A DNA stretch of 27,056 nt from Pelotomaculum sp. UBA3103 (GCA_002365855.1 DFAP01000122.1:1-27056); one strand, 5' to 3'. Positions 8,769 to 16,517 are shown, counted from the stretch's first letter. Notes: generated by a model from the letters alone, not told the origin. Numbers and translations: made by a program.

Positions 8769-9760
8769 GCAGACATCTCCTTTCGGCGCCTGACCATGTC
8801 CACAAAAGCTTCCAGACGTGTAAACATGCCTGCTTCTCCAGTGTGTTCATCAATCATAAGGGTCATAAATGGAATGTTACGGTGCTGCTTCGCTTCAAAT
8901 TCAATAAATTTATTGAGAATGGAATCAGGCCCACAGCCAAATGCTGTCAGGTGCAGAACTCCATCAACATTACCTTGCCTAAATATTAAATGCGCCGCTT
9001 TGAGTGCCATATCACTAAATGTCCAAAACAAGCGCTTGGGCAACCCACAGTTTTTTTGCACCGCCAGCAACAGAGGGTGGATGTTTTCTGCAGTGACCAC
9101 GCTGACTCCTAGCTTCCTCAAGCTATCAAGAATATTTACATTGATAAAGCTGTCGTAAATAGCATAGGGGTAGCCCAATACTGCAAACCTGAGATTTGTT
9201 TTTGTTTTTACATGGTGCTCAAAAAGTTTTCCATTTGGATTTTCAAGATAGTCAATTGCCTCAACCGGGTTCAATCCTTTTCTAAGCAGGCTGTTATAAG
9301 TATTAAGAATGTTCGATGCTTTACAATAAGCGTAAGATGCGGTCAATTTGCCCGCGCCAAGATATTCGCCTATCTTTAAATATGCTCTGAACAGTGACAT
9401 GGGCCCCTGTCGAGTGTCCATCCTAACATCGATAATAGGAGGGATGTTGTTTACTGAATAACGAATCATATCAGGAAGTCCAAGAAATTTTGGGCAAAAA
9501 ACTGTTTTGCGGTTCAGGCAGACCACCCTTGGAATAAACAGGCAGTCAACCTTTTCTCTAATTTCCATAACGTGACCAAAAAAAAGCTTAACCGGTACGC
9601 ATGCATCGGCAAGCGCCTCTTTTACACCGCTATCCAGAATGGATTTGTTGGTTTTGCCGGAGGTAACAACTTGAACACCTATTTCATTAAAGAAGGCTTT
9701 CCAAAAGGGGTAATATGTATAGTAAAGCAGTGTACTGGGGATGCCTACTTTAACCACCAC
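8756..9760 (-). CDS. DUF2229/HgdB-like activase-associated Fe-S protein
   Basis: A 334-aa protein resembling the DUF2229 region of large CoA-substrate-specific enzyme activases. It is paralogous to the next gene. Cysteines at DACVPVK, VDCLFIPRVVC, TVFCPKFLG and AFGCGPDS fit cluster ligation. The C-terminus PFMTLMIDEHTGEAGMFTR matches the neighbour residue by residue at many positions. The GTG at 9760 is preferred because GGGAGGG lies at 9776-9770, nine bases upstream; the longer TTG start at 9778 would put that ribosome binding site inside the gene. It is first in a tightly spaced leftward operon (13-bp overlap, then a 56-bp gap to the activase). I see no cobalamin riboswitch ahead of it. Confidence 0.82.
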   Translation of the reverse strand: MVVKVGIPSTLLYYTYYPFWKAFFNEIGVQVVTSGKTNKSILDSGVKEALADACVPVKLFFGHVMEIREKVDCLFIPRVVCLNRKTVFCPKFLGLPDMIRYSVNNIPPIIDVRMDTRQGPMSLFRAYLKIGEYLGAGKLTASYAYCKASNILNTYNSLLRKGLNPVEAIDYLENPNGKLFEHHVKTKTNLRFAVLGYPYAIYDSFINVNILDSLRKLGVSVVTAENIHPLLLAVQKNCGLPKRLFWTFSDMALKAAHLIFRQGNVDGVLHLTAFGCGPDSILNKFIEFEAKQHRNIPFMTLMIDEHTGEAGMFTRLEAFVDMVRRRKEMSACPR

Positions 9761-9887
9761 AAGTTTATGCCCTCCCAAAATAGAATTAATATAATAACTT
9801 ATACTGGCCCTCCTAACAGTTTATGCCAGTGCCTTTTTATATAAATAAAATTCTATAAACCGCACGGAATTCCTCTTAAATATGTAT

Positions 9888-9915
9888 AAAAAAAAAAAGA
9901 CCCACATGGGGTCCA
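9888..9915 (-). terminator. Intrinsic terminator of hsp20
   Basis: On the minus strand GACCC-CATGT-GGGTC is followed by a run of about a dozen T (the plus-strand A run at 9888-9899). It lies 33-60 bases after the hsp20 stop. Confidence 0.8.
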
Positions 9916-9947
9916 AGTATGATTACCATTTATACCGTAACGTCAAA

Positions 9948-10388
9948 TCACTGTATAGGAATACGGTAGGTTTTTTTTATGCCTTTCTCGGTTTTTGGCA
10001 TCCTTATTTCTAATAGACCGTTTTGATAAGCAGCGGTGCTCCCTTCAGGCTTCACTTCTGCCGGCAGCGGGAGGGTTCTGTTGAAAGAGCCATAGTATCT
10101 TTCCGAGTGATAAAAGTTTTCATCATTTAAATCCAGGGTTCTTTTTAACTCGCCTCGGAGGCTTAAGGTGTCCGGCGTTAATGCAACTTCAATATCATCC
10201 TTTGATTCTATGCCTGGGAGTTCGGCTGTCGCCACGACTTCCTGGTCTGTTTGATATAGGTCTATCCTGGGCCCGAATGCTTCTGCTCCGGGGTACAATC
10301 CTTTCTTGAAAGTGTGATCAAAGAACCGATTCATCTGGTTTCTTAAATTTGTTAGCTCTCCAAATGGATCCCAACGTGTAATACTCAT
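9948..10388 (-). CDS. hsp20: Hsp20/alpha-crystallin small heat-shock protein
   Basis: An ATP-independent holdase chaperone that binds unfolding proteins in the cytoplasm. The 146-aa product has the usual N-terminus (MSITRWDPFGELTNLRNQMN), the alpha-crystallin domain from about residue 40 (RIDLYQTDQEVVATAELPG), and the conserved end of the domain, LPLPAEVKPEG and GLLEIRMPK. The C-terminal IPI near the end is the IxI motif that mediates oligomer assembly. The ATG at 10388 is chosen because GGAGGTG lies seven bases upstream; the longer reading from 10430 has no ribosome binding site. The gene is monocistronic with its own terminator. A perfect palindrome in the promoter region suggests control by a dimeric regulator; no CIRCE element is visible. 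Confidence 0.94.
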   Translation of the reverse strand: MSITRWDPFGELTNLRNQMNRFFDHTFKKGLYPGAEAFGPRIDLYQTDQEVVATAELPGIESKDDIEVALTPDTLSLRGELKRTLDLNDENFYHSERYYGSFNRTLPLPAEVKPEGSTAAYQNGLLEIRMPKTEKGIKKTYRIPIQ

Positions 10389-10440
10389 ATAAGGCACCTC
10401 CAAGATTTTTATATTAATATAACTTTCCAAAATATTTACT

Positions 10441-10470
10441 TTTATGCTATTAGCATAGATATATTTTCAA
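10441..10470 (-). promoter_or_regulatory. hsp20 promoter region with palindromic operator candidate
   Basis: TATGCTA-T-TAGCATA at 10443-10457 is a perfect 7-bp inverted repeat. On the minus strand a TTGAAA (10470-10465) precedes it and a weak -10 candidate CATAAA (10446-10441) overlaps its far edge with an 18-bp spacer, so the palindrome would occupy the promoter. Confidence 0.4.
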
Positions 10471-10581
10471 AATATGCCTTTCACACAAATCAAAGTTTAT
10501 TTTTGTTATTAATATATACCTGCGCGGGCATAAGCCGTTCTCATTCAGGGTAGCCTTAAGAATAACTGTGCAGGAAAAGCA

Positions 10582-10627
10582 TAACAATTGGCGAAAATAT
10601 AGTTATTTCTTAACAATTGGACAAAAT
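10582..10627 (+). repeat. Direct repeat upstream of nudF
   Basis: TAACAATTGGCGAAAAT at 10582-10598 recurs as TAACAATTGGACAAAAT at 10611-10627, 15 of 17 matching, start-to-start 29 bp. Both lie within 80 bases of the nudF start and could be a tandem protein-binding site. Confidence 0.5.
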
Positions 10628-10701
10628 GGTTAAATGATAAATACAAGACAGGAGTGTGATGGCATCTGCGGGATAATACTGAAAAAACGCTGTCTTCCAG
10701 A

Positions 10702-11199
10702 ATGGTTTTTCAAGGCAGAGTTATCAACCTGAGAGTTGACAATGTAGCATTACCGGACGGGAGTACCGGTACCCGCGAAATTGTAGAATATACTGGTGCA
10801 GTAGCTATAGTGCCGGTAAATGAGAAAGGTGAGTTATTACTGGTCAGGCAGTACCGCTATCCTGTTGGAAAAACTCTTATAGAAATACCAGCGGGCAAGA
10901 TTGAGACTGGCGAGGACCCTACAGCGTGTGCACACAGAGAATTGCTCGAGGAAACAGGTTATGAGGCAAAAAAGATGACCAGGCTTTTTAGCTTTTACAG
11001 CACCCCCGGTTTTACAAATGAAATGATCCACCTTTATCTGGCATCGGAGTTAACTCTTAAACAACAAAAACTTGATGATGATGAATTTATAGAGGTAGAA
11101 GCAGTCCCCTATCAACATGCGCTTGACATGATCTGGACTGGTGAAATCTGTGATGCAAAATCAGTTGCGGGAATCCTCGCGGCCCAGGACAAAAAATAA
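10702..11199 (+). CDS. nudF: ADP-ribose pyrophosphatase (NudF-type Nudix hydrolase)
   Basis: Hydrolyses ADP-ribose and similar nucleotide sugars to AMP and a sugar phosphate. The Nudix box runs GKIETGEDPTACAHRELLEE into TGYEAKK, with the upstream LVRQYRYP and EIPAGK blocks typical of ADP-ribose pyrophosphatases. The ATG at 10702 is the first ATG of the intact frame, but relatives start about a dozen residues earlier with an EKTLSS-like stretch. That stretch is encoded here in frame (EKTLSSR just before 10702), and the only good ribosome binding site, AGGAG at 10650-10654, precedes an ATG at 10659 that is in another frame. Removing one G from the GGG at 10670-10672 would join them, giving MASADNTEKTLSSRM. 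So the true start is either a CTG at 10666 or lies behind a one-base indel. Confidence 0.87.
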   Translation: MVFQGRVINLRVDNVALPDGSTGTREIVEYTGAVAIVPVNEKGELLLVRQYRYPVGKTLIEIPAGKIETGEDPTACAHRELLEETGYEAKKMTRLFSFYSTPGFTNEMIHLYLASELTLKQQKLDDDEFIEVEAVPYQHALDMIWTGEICDAKSVAGILAAQDKK

Positions 11200-11207
11200 A
11201 GATAAAG

Positions 11208-11242
11208 AAAAACCGTTGAGCTACAAACTCTACGGTTTTTTT
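11208..11242 (+). terminator. Intrinsic terminator after nudF
   Basis: AAAAACCGTTGAG pairs with CTCTACGGTTTTT around a 7-base loop, ending in seven T. It starts 8 bases after the nudF stop. Confidence 0.85.
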
Positions 11243-11258
11243 GCAAATATTTATTATA

Positions 11259-11906
11259 TTAACGACCCGTCTGGTATTTTTCAAAAACTATCTCGCGGCC
11301 GGATAGCCTGGCAACACGACATTCCGCAGGTATGCTCCCGTTAATCTCCGGGGTATGCCTTCTGTCAGCAATTATTAAAACGGTTGGCTCAAGCAGTTGT
11401 GCTATAACTTTGGCTGAGCGGTCTCCCCCGGCGCCGGCATGTACCACGCCACGGCATCTTCCCAAAACCATAACATTGCCTCCAGATACCACCTCAGCGC
11501 CGTGGTGTATGTCTCCCAGAATAACGATATGCTTGGCGTGAGCGATACGCTGCCCGGAACGCAGGGATCTTCGCACCAGCAGGGCGTTGTCACCTAAACC
11601 TAACCGGGTACATGTCTGATCACGTTTCTGCGGACTGCCCATCAGGTCAGTCCTTAAGGCAGCTTTTTTATCAATGTTGGGGACCAATCCATACTGGCGG
11701 CATATATTTTCAAGCTCGCTTTTTTGATTATCTGGGAACTCAAGGTGCCCTCTTGACAGAGAAAAACGGGCACCTTTAAAAAAACCTCTGGCTGACTCCA
11801 TTTTGCTAAGCAATGTATTTTTTATTTCATCAAATTCTCTGTTTGGATCAAATACAATCACGAGTCCATTTCTAGTACCTTTGATACTAACCATATCCCT
11901 GCCCAT
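11259..11906 (-). CDS. minC: Septum site-determining protein MinC
   Basis: MinC inhibits FtsZ ring assembly away from mid-cell, positioned by MinD. The 215-aa product has an N-terminal domain (TRNGLVIVFDPNREFDEI) and the C-terminal beta-helix domain with its repeats: LRSGQRI, HIVILGDIHHGAEVVSGGNV and VLGRCRGVVHAGAGGD. Length matches the family. The ATG at 11906 has AGAGGTGG upstream. minD and minE are not adjacent on either side, which is unusual because min genes are normally grouped, often near mreBCD. It runs leftward and converges on nudF. Confidence 0.93.
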   Translation of the reverse strand: MGRDMVSIKGTRNGLVIVFDPNREFDEIKNTLLSKMESARGFFKGARFSLSRGHLEFPDNQKSELENICRQYGLVPNIDKKAALRTDLMGSPQKRDQTCTRLGLGDNALLVRRSLRSGQRIAHAKHIVILGDIHHGAEVVSGGNVMVLGRCRGVVHAGAGGDRSAKVIAQLLEPTVLIIADRRHTPEINGSIPAECRVARLSGREIVFEKYQTGR

Positions 11907-12213
11907 TAATGACCACCTCTATCACAAATTTCATGTGAATATAAAAAATTATTCGATTTATTTAGACCTTTTCCTGCTTATAACATAAATAAACTTCAAA
12001 AGAAAACACAATTACGCATAAAAAACCCTATTTTGCGGAAGGCTCAATATTAGTTTATCAATATGAGCAGGAAGAAACTTCATCATATATTTACTTCCTG
12101 AATGGCAGGATATGCAAAAGCGTTGATCTAAAATTAATGCACTTCCAGCTTTCTACAAACGGCCGGACTCATACCATGAAACAAACACGATTTCTACTGC
12201 GGGAGGTAATTAA
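11907..12213. other. Intergenic region between minC and galT
   Basis: This 307-base AT-rich gap between divergent genes holds no convincing ORF or RNA gene. It has an inverted repeat CAGGAAG (12068-12074)/CTTCCTG (12094-12100) with a 19-base loop. I could not pick a clear sigma-A promoter for galT or minC in it. Confidence 0.5.
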
Positions 12214-13260
12214 ATGCCAGAATGGAGAAAAGACCCCATTGTCGATCGGTGGGTAATCATCGCCACTGACAGGGCCAAGAGACCCCTGGATTACAAAGAA
12301 ATAAATGAGGAAAAAAAGACTCAATTGTGCCCACTATGTGAGGGCAATGAAGAGCAAACCCCTCCAGAAATAGTAGCATACCGTAACCCCGCCACTGGCA
12401 AAGACACACCAGGGTGGTGGGTAAGGGTGGTCCCAAATAAATTTCCCGCTCTAAAAATTGAAGGTGAAATAACTCAGCACCAACATGGAGTTTACCACTA
12501 TATGAATGGGGTAGGCGCACATGAGGTTGTTGTAGAAACAACCAGCCATGTTCCCGGCCTGGATGGTGAAACCGAAAAACAGGTAGAGGAGGTTATTTGG
12601 GCCTGGCGTGACCGTTCCCTAGATTTAAGGAAAGATGCACGGCTAAAATACATTCAAATTTTTAAGAATACCGGTTCTATAGCCGGAGCTTCATTGGAAC
12701 ACACCCATTCTCAGCTTATTGCACTTCCGCTCGTCCCCCCCGATATAAAGCAGGAACTTGATGGTATGAGGGAATATTCAAACCGGCGAGGTTCGTGTGC
12801 GGTTTGTGATATCCTCAGGCAGGAGATTATGGAGCGCGAAAGGGTAGTAATCGAAAGTGACCACTTTCTTTGTTACAGCCCGTTTGCTTCTCGCTTTCCA
12901 TTTGAAACATGGATAGCGCCCAAAGAGCACCAGCATGATTTTGTACAGCTCCGTGAGGAGCAGGTGCGCGACCTGGCTGTAGTTATAAGAAGTGTTTTAA
13001 GCAAAATGTCAGCAACTGTCAAAAATATGCCCTACAACATGGTCCTGCATACGGCGCCGATTAATTCACGTGATGAATACCATTATCACTGGCATCTGGA
13101 AATTATGCCGCGGCTCACGATAATGGCTGGCTTTGAACTGGGTACGGGATATTTTATAAATCCTACGCCGCCTGAGATCGCGGCACAGGCGTTAAGAGAA
13201 AAACAGGAAACTTATCCCTTCTTTGAAAGGCCACTAATGGAGGTGCACAGATATGTTTGA
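12214..13260 (+). CDS. galT: GalT-family nucleotidyltransferase (galactose-1-phosphate uridylyltransferase type)
   Basis: The HIT-superfamily GalT exchanges UMP between UDP-glucose and galactose-1-phosphate; some relatives instead act on ADP-glucose. The 348-aa product has zinc-ligand candidates Cys39 and Cys42 (CPLC), His112 and His163, and the nucleophile motif HTHSQ with His165 and Gln167. A second CAVC pair lies near residue 195, and the C-terminal YHYHWHLEIMPR motif is present. The family norm in the active site is HPHxQ, so the Thr is a small variant. GGGAGG lies eight bases before the ATG. Its stop overlaps the glgA start by eight bases, so the two are translationally coupled. No galK or galE is nearby, which makes a role in glycogen sugar-nucleotide supply worth considering. 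Confidence 0.9.
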   Translation: MPEWRKDPIVDRWVIIATDRAKRPLDYKEINEEKKTQLCPLCEGNEEQTPPEIVAYRNPATGKDTPGWWVRVVPNKFPALKIEGEITQHQHGVYHYMNGVGAHEVVVETTSHVPGLDGETEKQVEEVIWAWRDRSLDLRKDARLKYIQIFKNTGSIAGASLEHTHSQLIALPLVPPDIKQELDGMREYSNRRGSCAVCDILRQEIMERERVVIESDHFLCYSPFASRFPFETWIAPKEHQHDFVQLREEQVRDLAVVIRSVLSKMSATVKNMPYNMVLHTAPINSRDEYHYHWHLEIMPRLTIMAGFELGTGYFINPTPPEIAAQALREKQETYPFFERPLMEVHRYV

Positions 13261-14746
13261 TCGCCCTTTAAAAATTCTAATTGTTTCACCAGAGGTTGTT
13301 CCCTTCGCGAAAACAGGCGGCCTGGCTGACGTAGCCGGGTCACTGCCCAAGGCTCTGGCAATTGTGGGTGGCGATAATATGGGAAATGACGTCAGAGTAG
13401 CAATGCCGAGATATCAGCAAATCGAAAATGGATCTTACAAAGTCGATTTTCCGGTTCCATTCAAAAATCGTTATGAAACTGCAATCATCAGGGAAAGTTC
13501 CATTGAAGCGCAGTACCAGGGTGAGCGGAAGACTATACCGGTATATATGGTGGATAATCATCATTACTTTTACCGTGACCGGATGTACATGTTCGATGAT
13601 GAAGCGGATCGGTTCGCTTTCTTTTCAAAGGCTGTCCTTGAAATGCTGCCAAGGTTGGACTGGCAGCCGGACATTATACACTGCAATGACTGGCAAACCG
13701 GTCCAATACCTTTATTTTTAAAGACCCTTTACCAGCATGACCCGTACTATAACAGGATATCTACTGTATTTACTATTCATAACCTTCAGTACCAGGGCAA
13801 CTATGACAAAAGTGTCTTAAATGCTCTGGGGCTTGGCGATGAATTTTATCACCCCGACAGACTTGAGTTTTTTGGTTCAATCAGCTTCATGAAAGCCGGT
13901 ATTGTTTATGCAGATGTAATAAACACAGTAAGCCGTACCTATGCATCCGAAATACAGCGCCCAGAACTGGGTGAAAGAATGGACGGACTGCTCAGAAAGC
14001 GCTCCAAGGATCTGTATGGCATAGTTAATGGAATTAATTATCATGAATTTAATCCCAGAACAGACCCACGCATTCACCGCAACTTCGACAAACATAGCCT
14101 TGTCAATAAAAAGGAAAACAAGTTTGCCCTTCAAAAAGAAATGGGTCTGCCGGTTCGGGATGTGCCTATGATTGGACTGATAACGCGCCTGGTCGACCAA
14201 AAGGGACTCGACCTGATCGATAATATTATTGGCAGTGTCATGCAGGAGGACCTCCAGTTTGTGGTTTTAGGCAGCGGTGATAAGTATTATGAAGATATGC
14301 TTGAGAAAATGAAGACACGCTACCGGGATAAAATCGGACTGTATTTGGGATTTAACGCGATCCTGGCTCAGCGTATATATGCGGGCGCAGACATGTTCCT
14401 GATGCCTTCCCGATTTGAACCCTGCGGTTTAGGACAATTAATAAGCCTGCGGTACGGTACCATACCTATTGTAAGACTAACAGGCGGTTTAGCTGATACT
14501 GTAATTGATCACAACCAGGAAACCGGTTCCGGAAATGGATTCGGGTTTTCTGAATATTCAAGCGGCGAGCTCCTTCATGCAATCAGAAGAGCCCTGAATC
14601 TTTACAGGGAACACCCCGAGCAGTGGGAAAGACTTGTGAAAAATGCCATAGAGCAAGATTTTTCATGGGCACGTTCGGGCGTTGAATACCTTCAACTATT
14701 CCAGGAAGCCATGAAGAAACATCTCGCGCTCCAGAGAATCGCATAA
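13253..14746 (+). CDS. glgA: Glycogen synthase (GT5)
   Basis: Transfers glucose from ADP-glucose to the end of an alpha-1,4-glucan. The 497-aa product carries the donor-binding KTGGLADVAGSLPKAL motif at residues 20-35, HCNDWQTG in the N-terminal lobe, TIHNLQYQG, and the C-terminal PSRFEPCGLGQL and TGGLADTV blocks of GT-B family 5 enzymes. The ATG overlaps the galT stop (ATGTTTGA) and has GGAGGTG seven bases upstream. A strong hairpin follows about 60 bases after the stop. No glgC, glgB, glgD or glgP lies in the window, so the origin of ADP-glucose is not shown here. Confidence 0.95.
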   Translation: MFDRPLKILIVSPEVVPFAKTGGLADVAGSLPKALAIVGGDNMGNDVRVAMPRYQQIENGSYKVDFPVPFKNRYETAIIRESSIEAQYQGERKTIPVYMVDNHHYFYRDRMYMFDDEADRFAFFSKAVLEMLPRLDWQPDIIHCNDWQTGPIPLFLKTLYQHDPYYNRISTVFTIHNLQYQGNYDKSVLNALGLGDEFYHPDRLEFFGSISFMKAGIVYADVINTVSRTYASEIQRPELGERMDGLLRKRSKDLYGIVNGINYHEFNPRTDPRIHRNFDKHSLVNKKENKFALQKEMGLPVRDVPMIGLITRLVDQKGLDLIDNIIGSVMQEDLQFVVLGSGDKYYEDMLEKMKTRYRDKIGLYLGFNAILAQRIYAGADMFLMPSRFEPCGLGQLISLRYGTIPIVRLTGGLADTVIDHNQETGSGNGFGFSEYSSGELLHAIRRALNLYREHPEQWERLVKNAIEQDFSWARSGVEYLQLFQEAMKKHLALQRIA

Positions 14747-14806
14747 ACAAATACTCTAAAAAACTATGTTAAAATAATAAGCAGGTTAATAGTGAAAAGA
14801 TATAGA

Positions 14807-14846
14807 AATACCAGGCTGTCACTTAAGTGAAAGCCTGGTATTTTAA
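14807..14846 (+). terminator. Long hairpin terminator after glgA
   Basis: AATACCAGGCT (14807-14817) pairs perfectly with AGCCTGGTATT (14832-14842) and encloses the palindrome TCACTTAAGTGA. The U tract is short (TTTT), so termination may be weaker than the stem suggests. Confidence 0.7.
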
Positions 14847-14880
14847 ACGAAGATTAAAGAATATTGTGGGGATACACATC

Positions 14881-15275
14881 ATGTTGAATGTTGCGGCAGC
14901 CGTTATTTACTGTGGTGGCAAAGTTCTGATAGCACAACGTCCCAGAGATGCGCATATGGGATTAAATGGGAGTTTCCAGGCGGAAAAATCGAGCCAGGAG
15001 AGGACGCCAGGGCTTGTCTAATAAGAGAAATAAAAGAGGAACTCGACCTGGAGATTGAAGTAGAAAGAGCGCTGGTAAGCGTAAAACACAATTACGTAGA
15101 AAAGAAGATTGCATTACATTGTTACAGGTGTCAATACCTTTGTGGTAACGCCAAAAAAAAAGGGTGCCATGACTTTAAATGGGTAGACGTTACTGATCTG
15201 TCAAACTATGATTTTGCAGAAGCCGATATACCAGTTGTACGTATGCTCATAGAAGGAAAAAAACAAGCTCTTTAA
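14881..15275 (+). pseudogene. MutT-type Nudix hydrolase, frameshifted in this sequence
   Basis: MutT-type enzymes remove oxidised nucleotides such as 8-oxo-dGTP. The ATG at 14881 (GTGGGGAT upstream) reads MLNVAAAVIYCGGKVLIAQR and PRDAHMGL. The frame is then lost at the A run at 14964-14966. Adding one A gives GLKWEFPGGKIEPGEDARAC, then LIREIKEELDLEIE, a complete Nudix box, continuing to the TAA at 15273-15275 for about 131 aa. As given, translation ends within the Nudix box frame at 15021. The flanking parts are conserved and without other stops, which favours a very recent event or a sequencing error over old decay. The end overlaps the convergent LarA-like gene by four bases. Confidence 0.82.
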
Positions 15276-16516
15276 AAATCCTGCAGGTTACCATTCCGGT
15301 TGAACTTCATCTCTTCAAAAGTCCCGGTTACCCTGATATGCGGCAGTCCGGTGATTTCATTGTACACGCTGTCTGAAACAAGCATCTCGCTTAAATGAAG
15401 AGTATTGCGAATGCGGATCATTTTTAGCCCTGGTAAAGAAAAACAGCCGAGGCTTTTGATAGCAGCCGCGATGGCGTCAAAATCATTTGAGAGAGTCATT
15501 GGAACCATCGCACGCTGTATAAAGGTACTGGTCATGGCGTTAAGATATATAGAATCCCTGTTAAGTTTATTTACAAGCAGTTCCGTGGTAAAGTCGGCCA
15601 AGCCTATGCCATAGGCGTTGCCGTGAGCTTCAGGAGCGACATCAAGCACAGCAATCCTTTTTATTTTTGGATACTCGGGCTCCGCATTGCCCTGAATACG
15701 CAAACGACCTATCACATTTGTATCCATCCCTGTACCGCTGAAATTTTTTCCAATCTGGTCTACAATAAGAACGTCCAACTCAGATACGGGAAGCCCCGGG
15801 AGGCAGGCCTTAGCCTCTTGTAGTAAATATTTTTCTTTTTCAATAAAATTCTCAGGCTGTACCGGAACGACTTTCATAGTCTGCTCGTATGCGTCTTCGA
15901 GGATAGCAAGACCAAGAGCCACCGGGGCAACCTTTAAAACCACTTTTGCTCCTTCCAGAACTGCTTTTGAAAGAAGGTGGGGCTGGCAGCTATGCAGGGA
16001 AGCTGCACCAGCGGGACCACCCAATCCTACAGCCAACATTTTTAGCAGTCCGCTTTCATGACTGCCGTGAAAAGAAGTGTGGGGCTTAATCCTATTGACA
16101 ACGATTATTGCATCACACTCGAGGGATTTACGGTTGAGGTAGACGTCTCCGTAGAATGCCCGTCCTATGACATCAGCATCAGTCAGGCAATAAACTGGCG
16201 CCCCGATACATTCTTCCTGAATGCCAAGAGATCTCAATAAGCTTTTCTGCCCCTCGGCATTACCTCCACCGTGGCTGCCCATTGCCGAGATTAGCAGCGG
16301 ATTCCCACCCAGAGATTTGATATATGCCGCTGTAGTACTTAAAATCAGACCGATATTACTGATACCCCTGCTGCCTGCGGTAATACCTACTAGCATTCCA
16401 GGCTTGATTTTTTGCCTAAGACCAGATGATAATGCTCTTGTTACTTCCCCTTTAAGGTCTTCCAACCGCATGCTGGGGAAACTTTGATTTATTTTTATCA
16501 TCCGCGGGAGGATCAT
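15272..16516 (-). CDS. LarA-like (lactate racemase domain, DUF2088) protein
   Basis: Resembles the nickel-pincer lactate racemase LarA family, whose members epimerise 2-hydroxy acids. The 414-aa product has the family length, with the GITAGSRGI loop after KPGMLV, SAMGSHGGGNAEGQ at about residues 80-93, NRIKPHTSFHG in the middle, and ESGLLKMLAVGLGGP where LarA carries its cofactor lysine region. No larB, larC or larE, needed to make the nickel pincer cofactor, is in the window, so activity and substrate are unknown. The ATG at 16516 lies one base after the asp23 stop and is probably translated by coupling, since only a weak GGGCGG precedes it; the longer upstream reading lies inside asp23. Confidence 0.78.
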   Translation of the reverse strand: MILPRMIKINQSFPSMRLEDLKGEVTRALSSGLRQKIKPGMLVGITAGSRGISNIGLILSTTAAYIKSLGGNPLLISAMGSHGGGNAEGQKSLLRSLGIQEECIGAPVYCLTDADVIGRAFYGDVYLNRKSLECDAIIVVNRIKPHTSFHGSHESGLLKMLAVGLGGPAGAASLHSCQPHLLSKAVLEGAKVVLKVAPVALGLAILEDAYEQTMKVVPVQPENFIEKEKYLLQEAKACLPGLPVSELDVLIVDQIGKNFSGTGMDTNVIGRLRIQGNAEPEYPKIKRIAVLDVAPEAHGNAYGIGLADFTTELLVNKLNRDSIYLNAMTSTFIQRAMVPMTLSNDFDAIAAAIKSLGCFSLPGLKMIRIRNTLHLSEMLVSDSVYNEITGLPHIRVTGTFEEMKFNRNGNLQDF

Positions 16517-16517
16517 T

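Noticed and set aside
9761..9900. Possible cobalamin riboswitch before the activase/cobO operon.
   Set aside because: The leader is too short and shows no B12-box-like sequence; only an extra AGGAGGG without a nearby start codon (9814-9808 on the minus strand) is seen.
10389..10500. CIRCE or CtsR heat-shock operator upstream of hsp20.
   Set aside because: Neither TTAGCACTC-N9-GAGTGCTAA nor the GGTCAAA tandem is present; only the separate TATGCTA palindrome is.
11907..12213. RNA gene or transposon end in the minC-galT gap.
   Set aside because: One modest inverted repeat, no terminal repeats, no transposase fragment and no tRNA-like fold.
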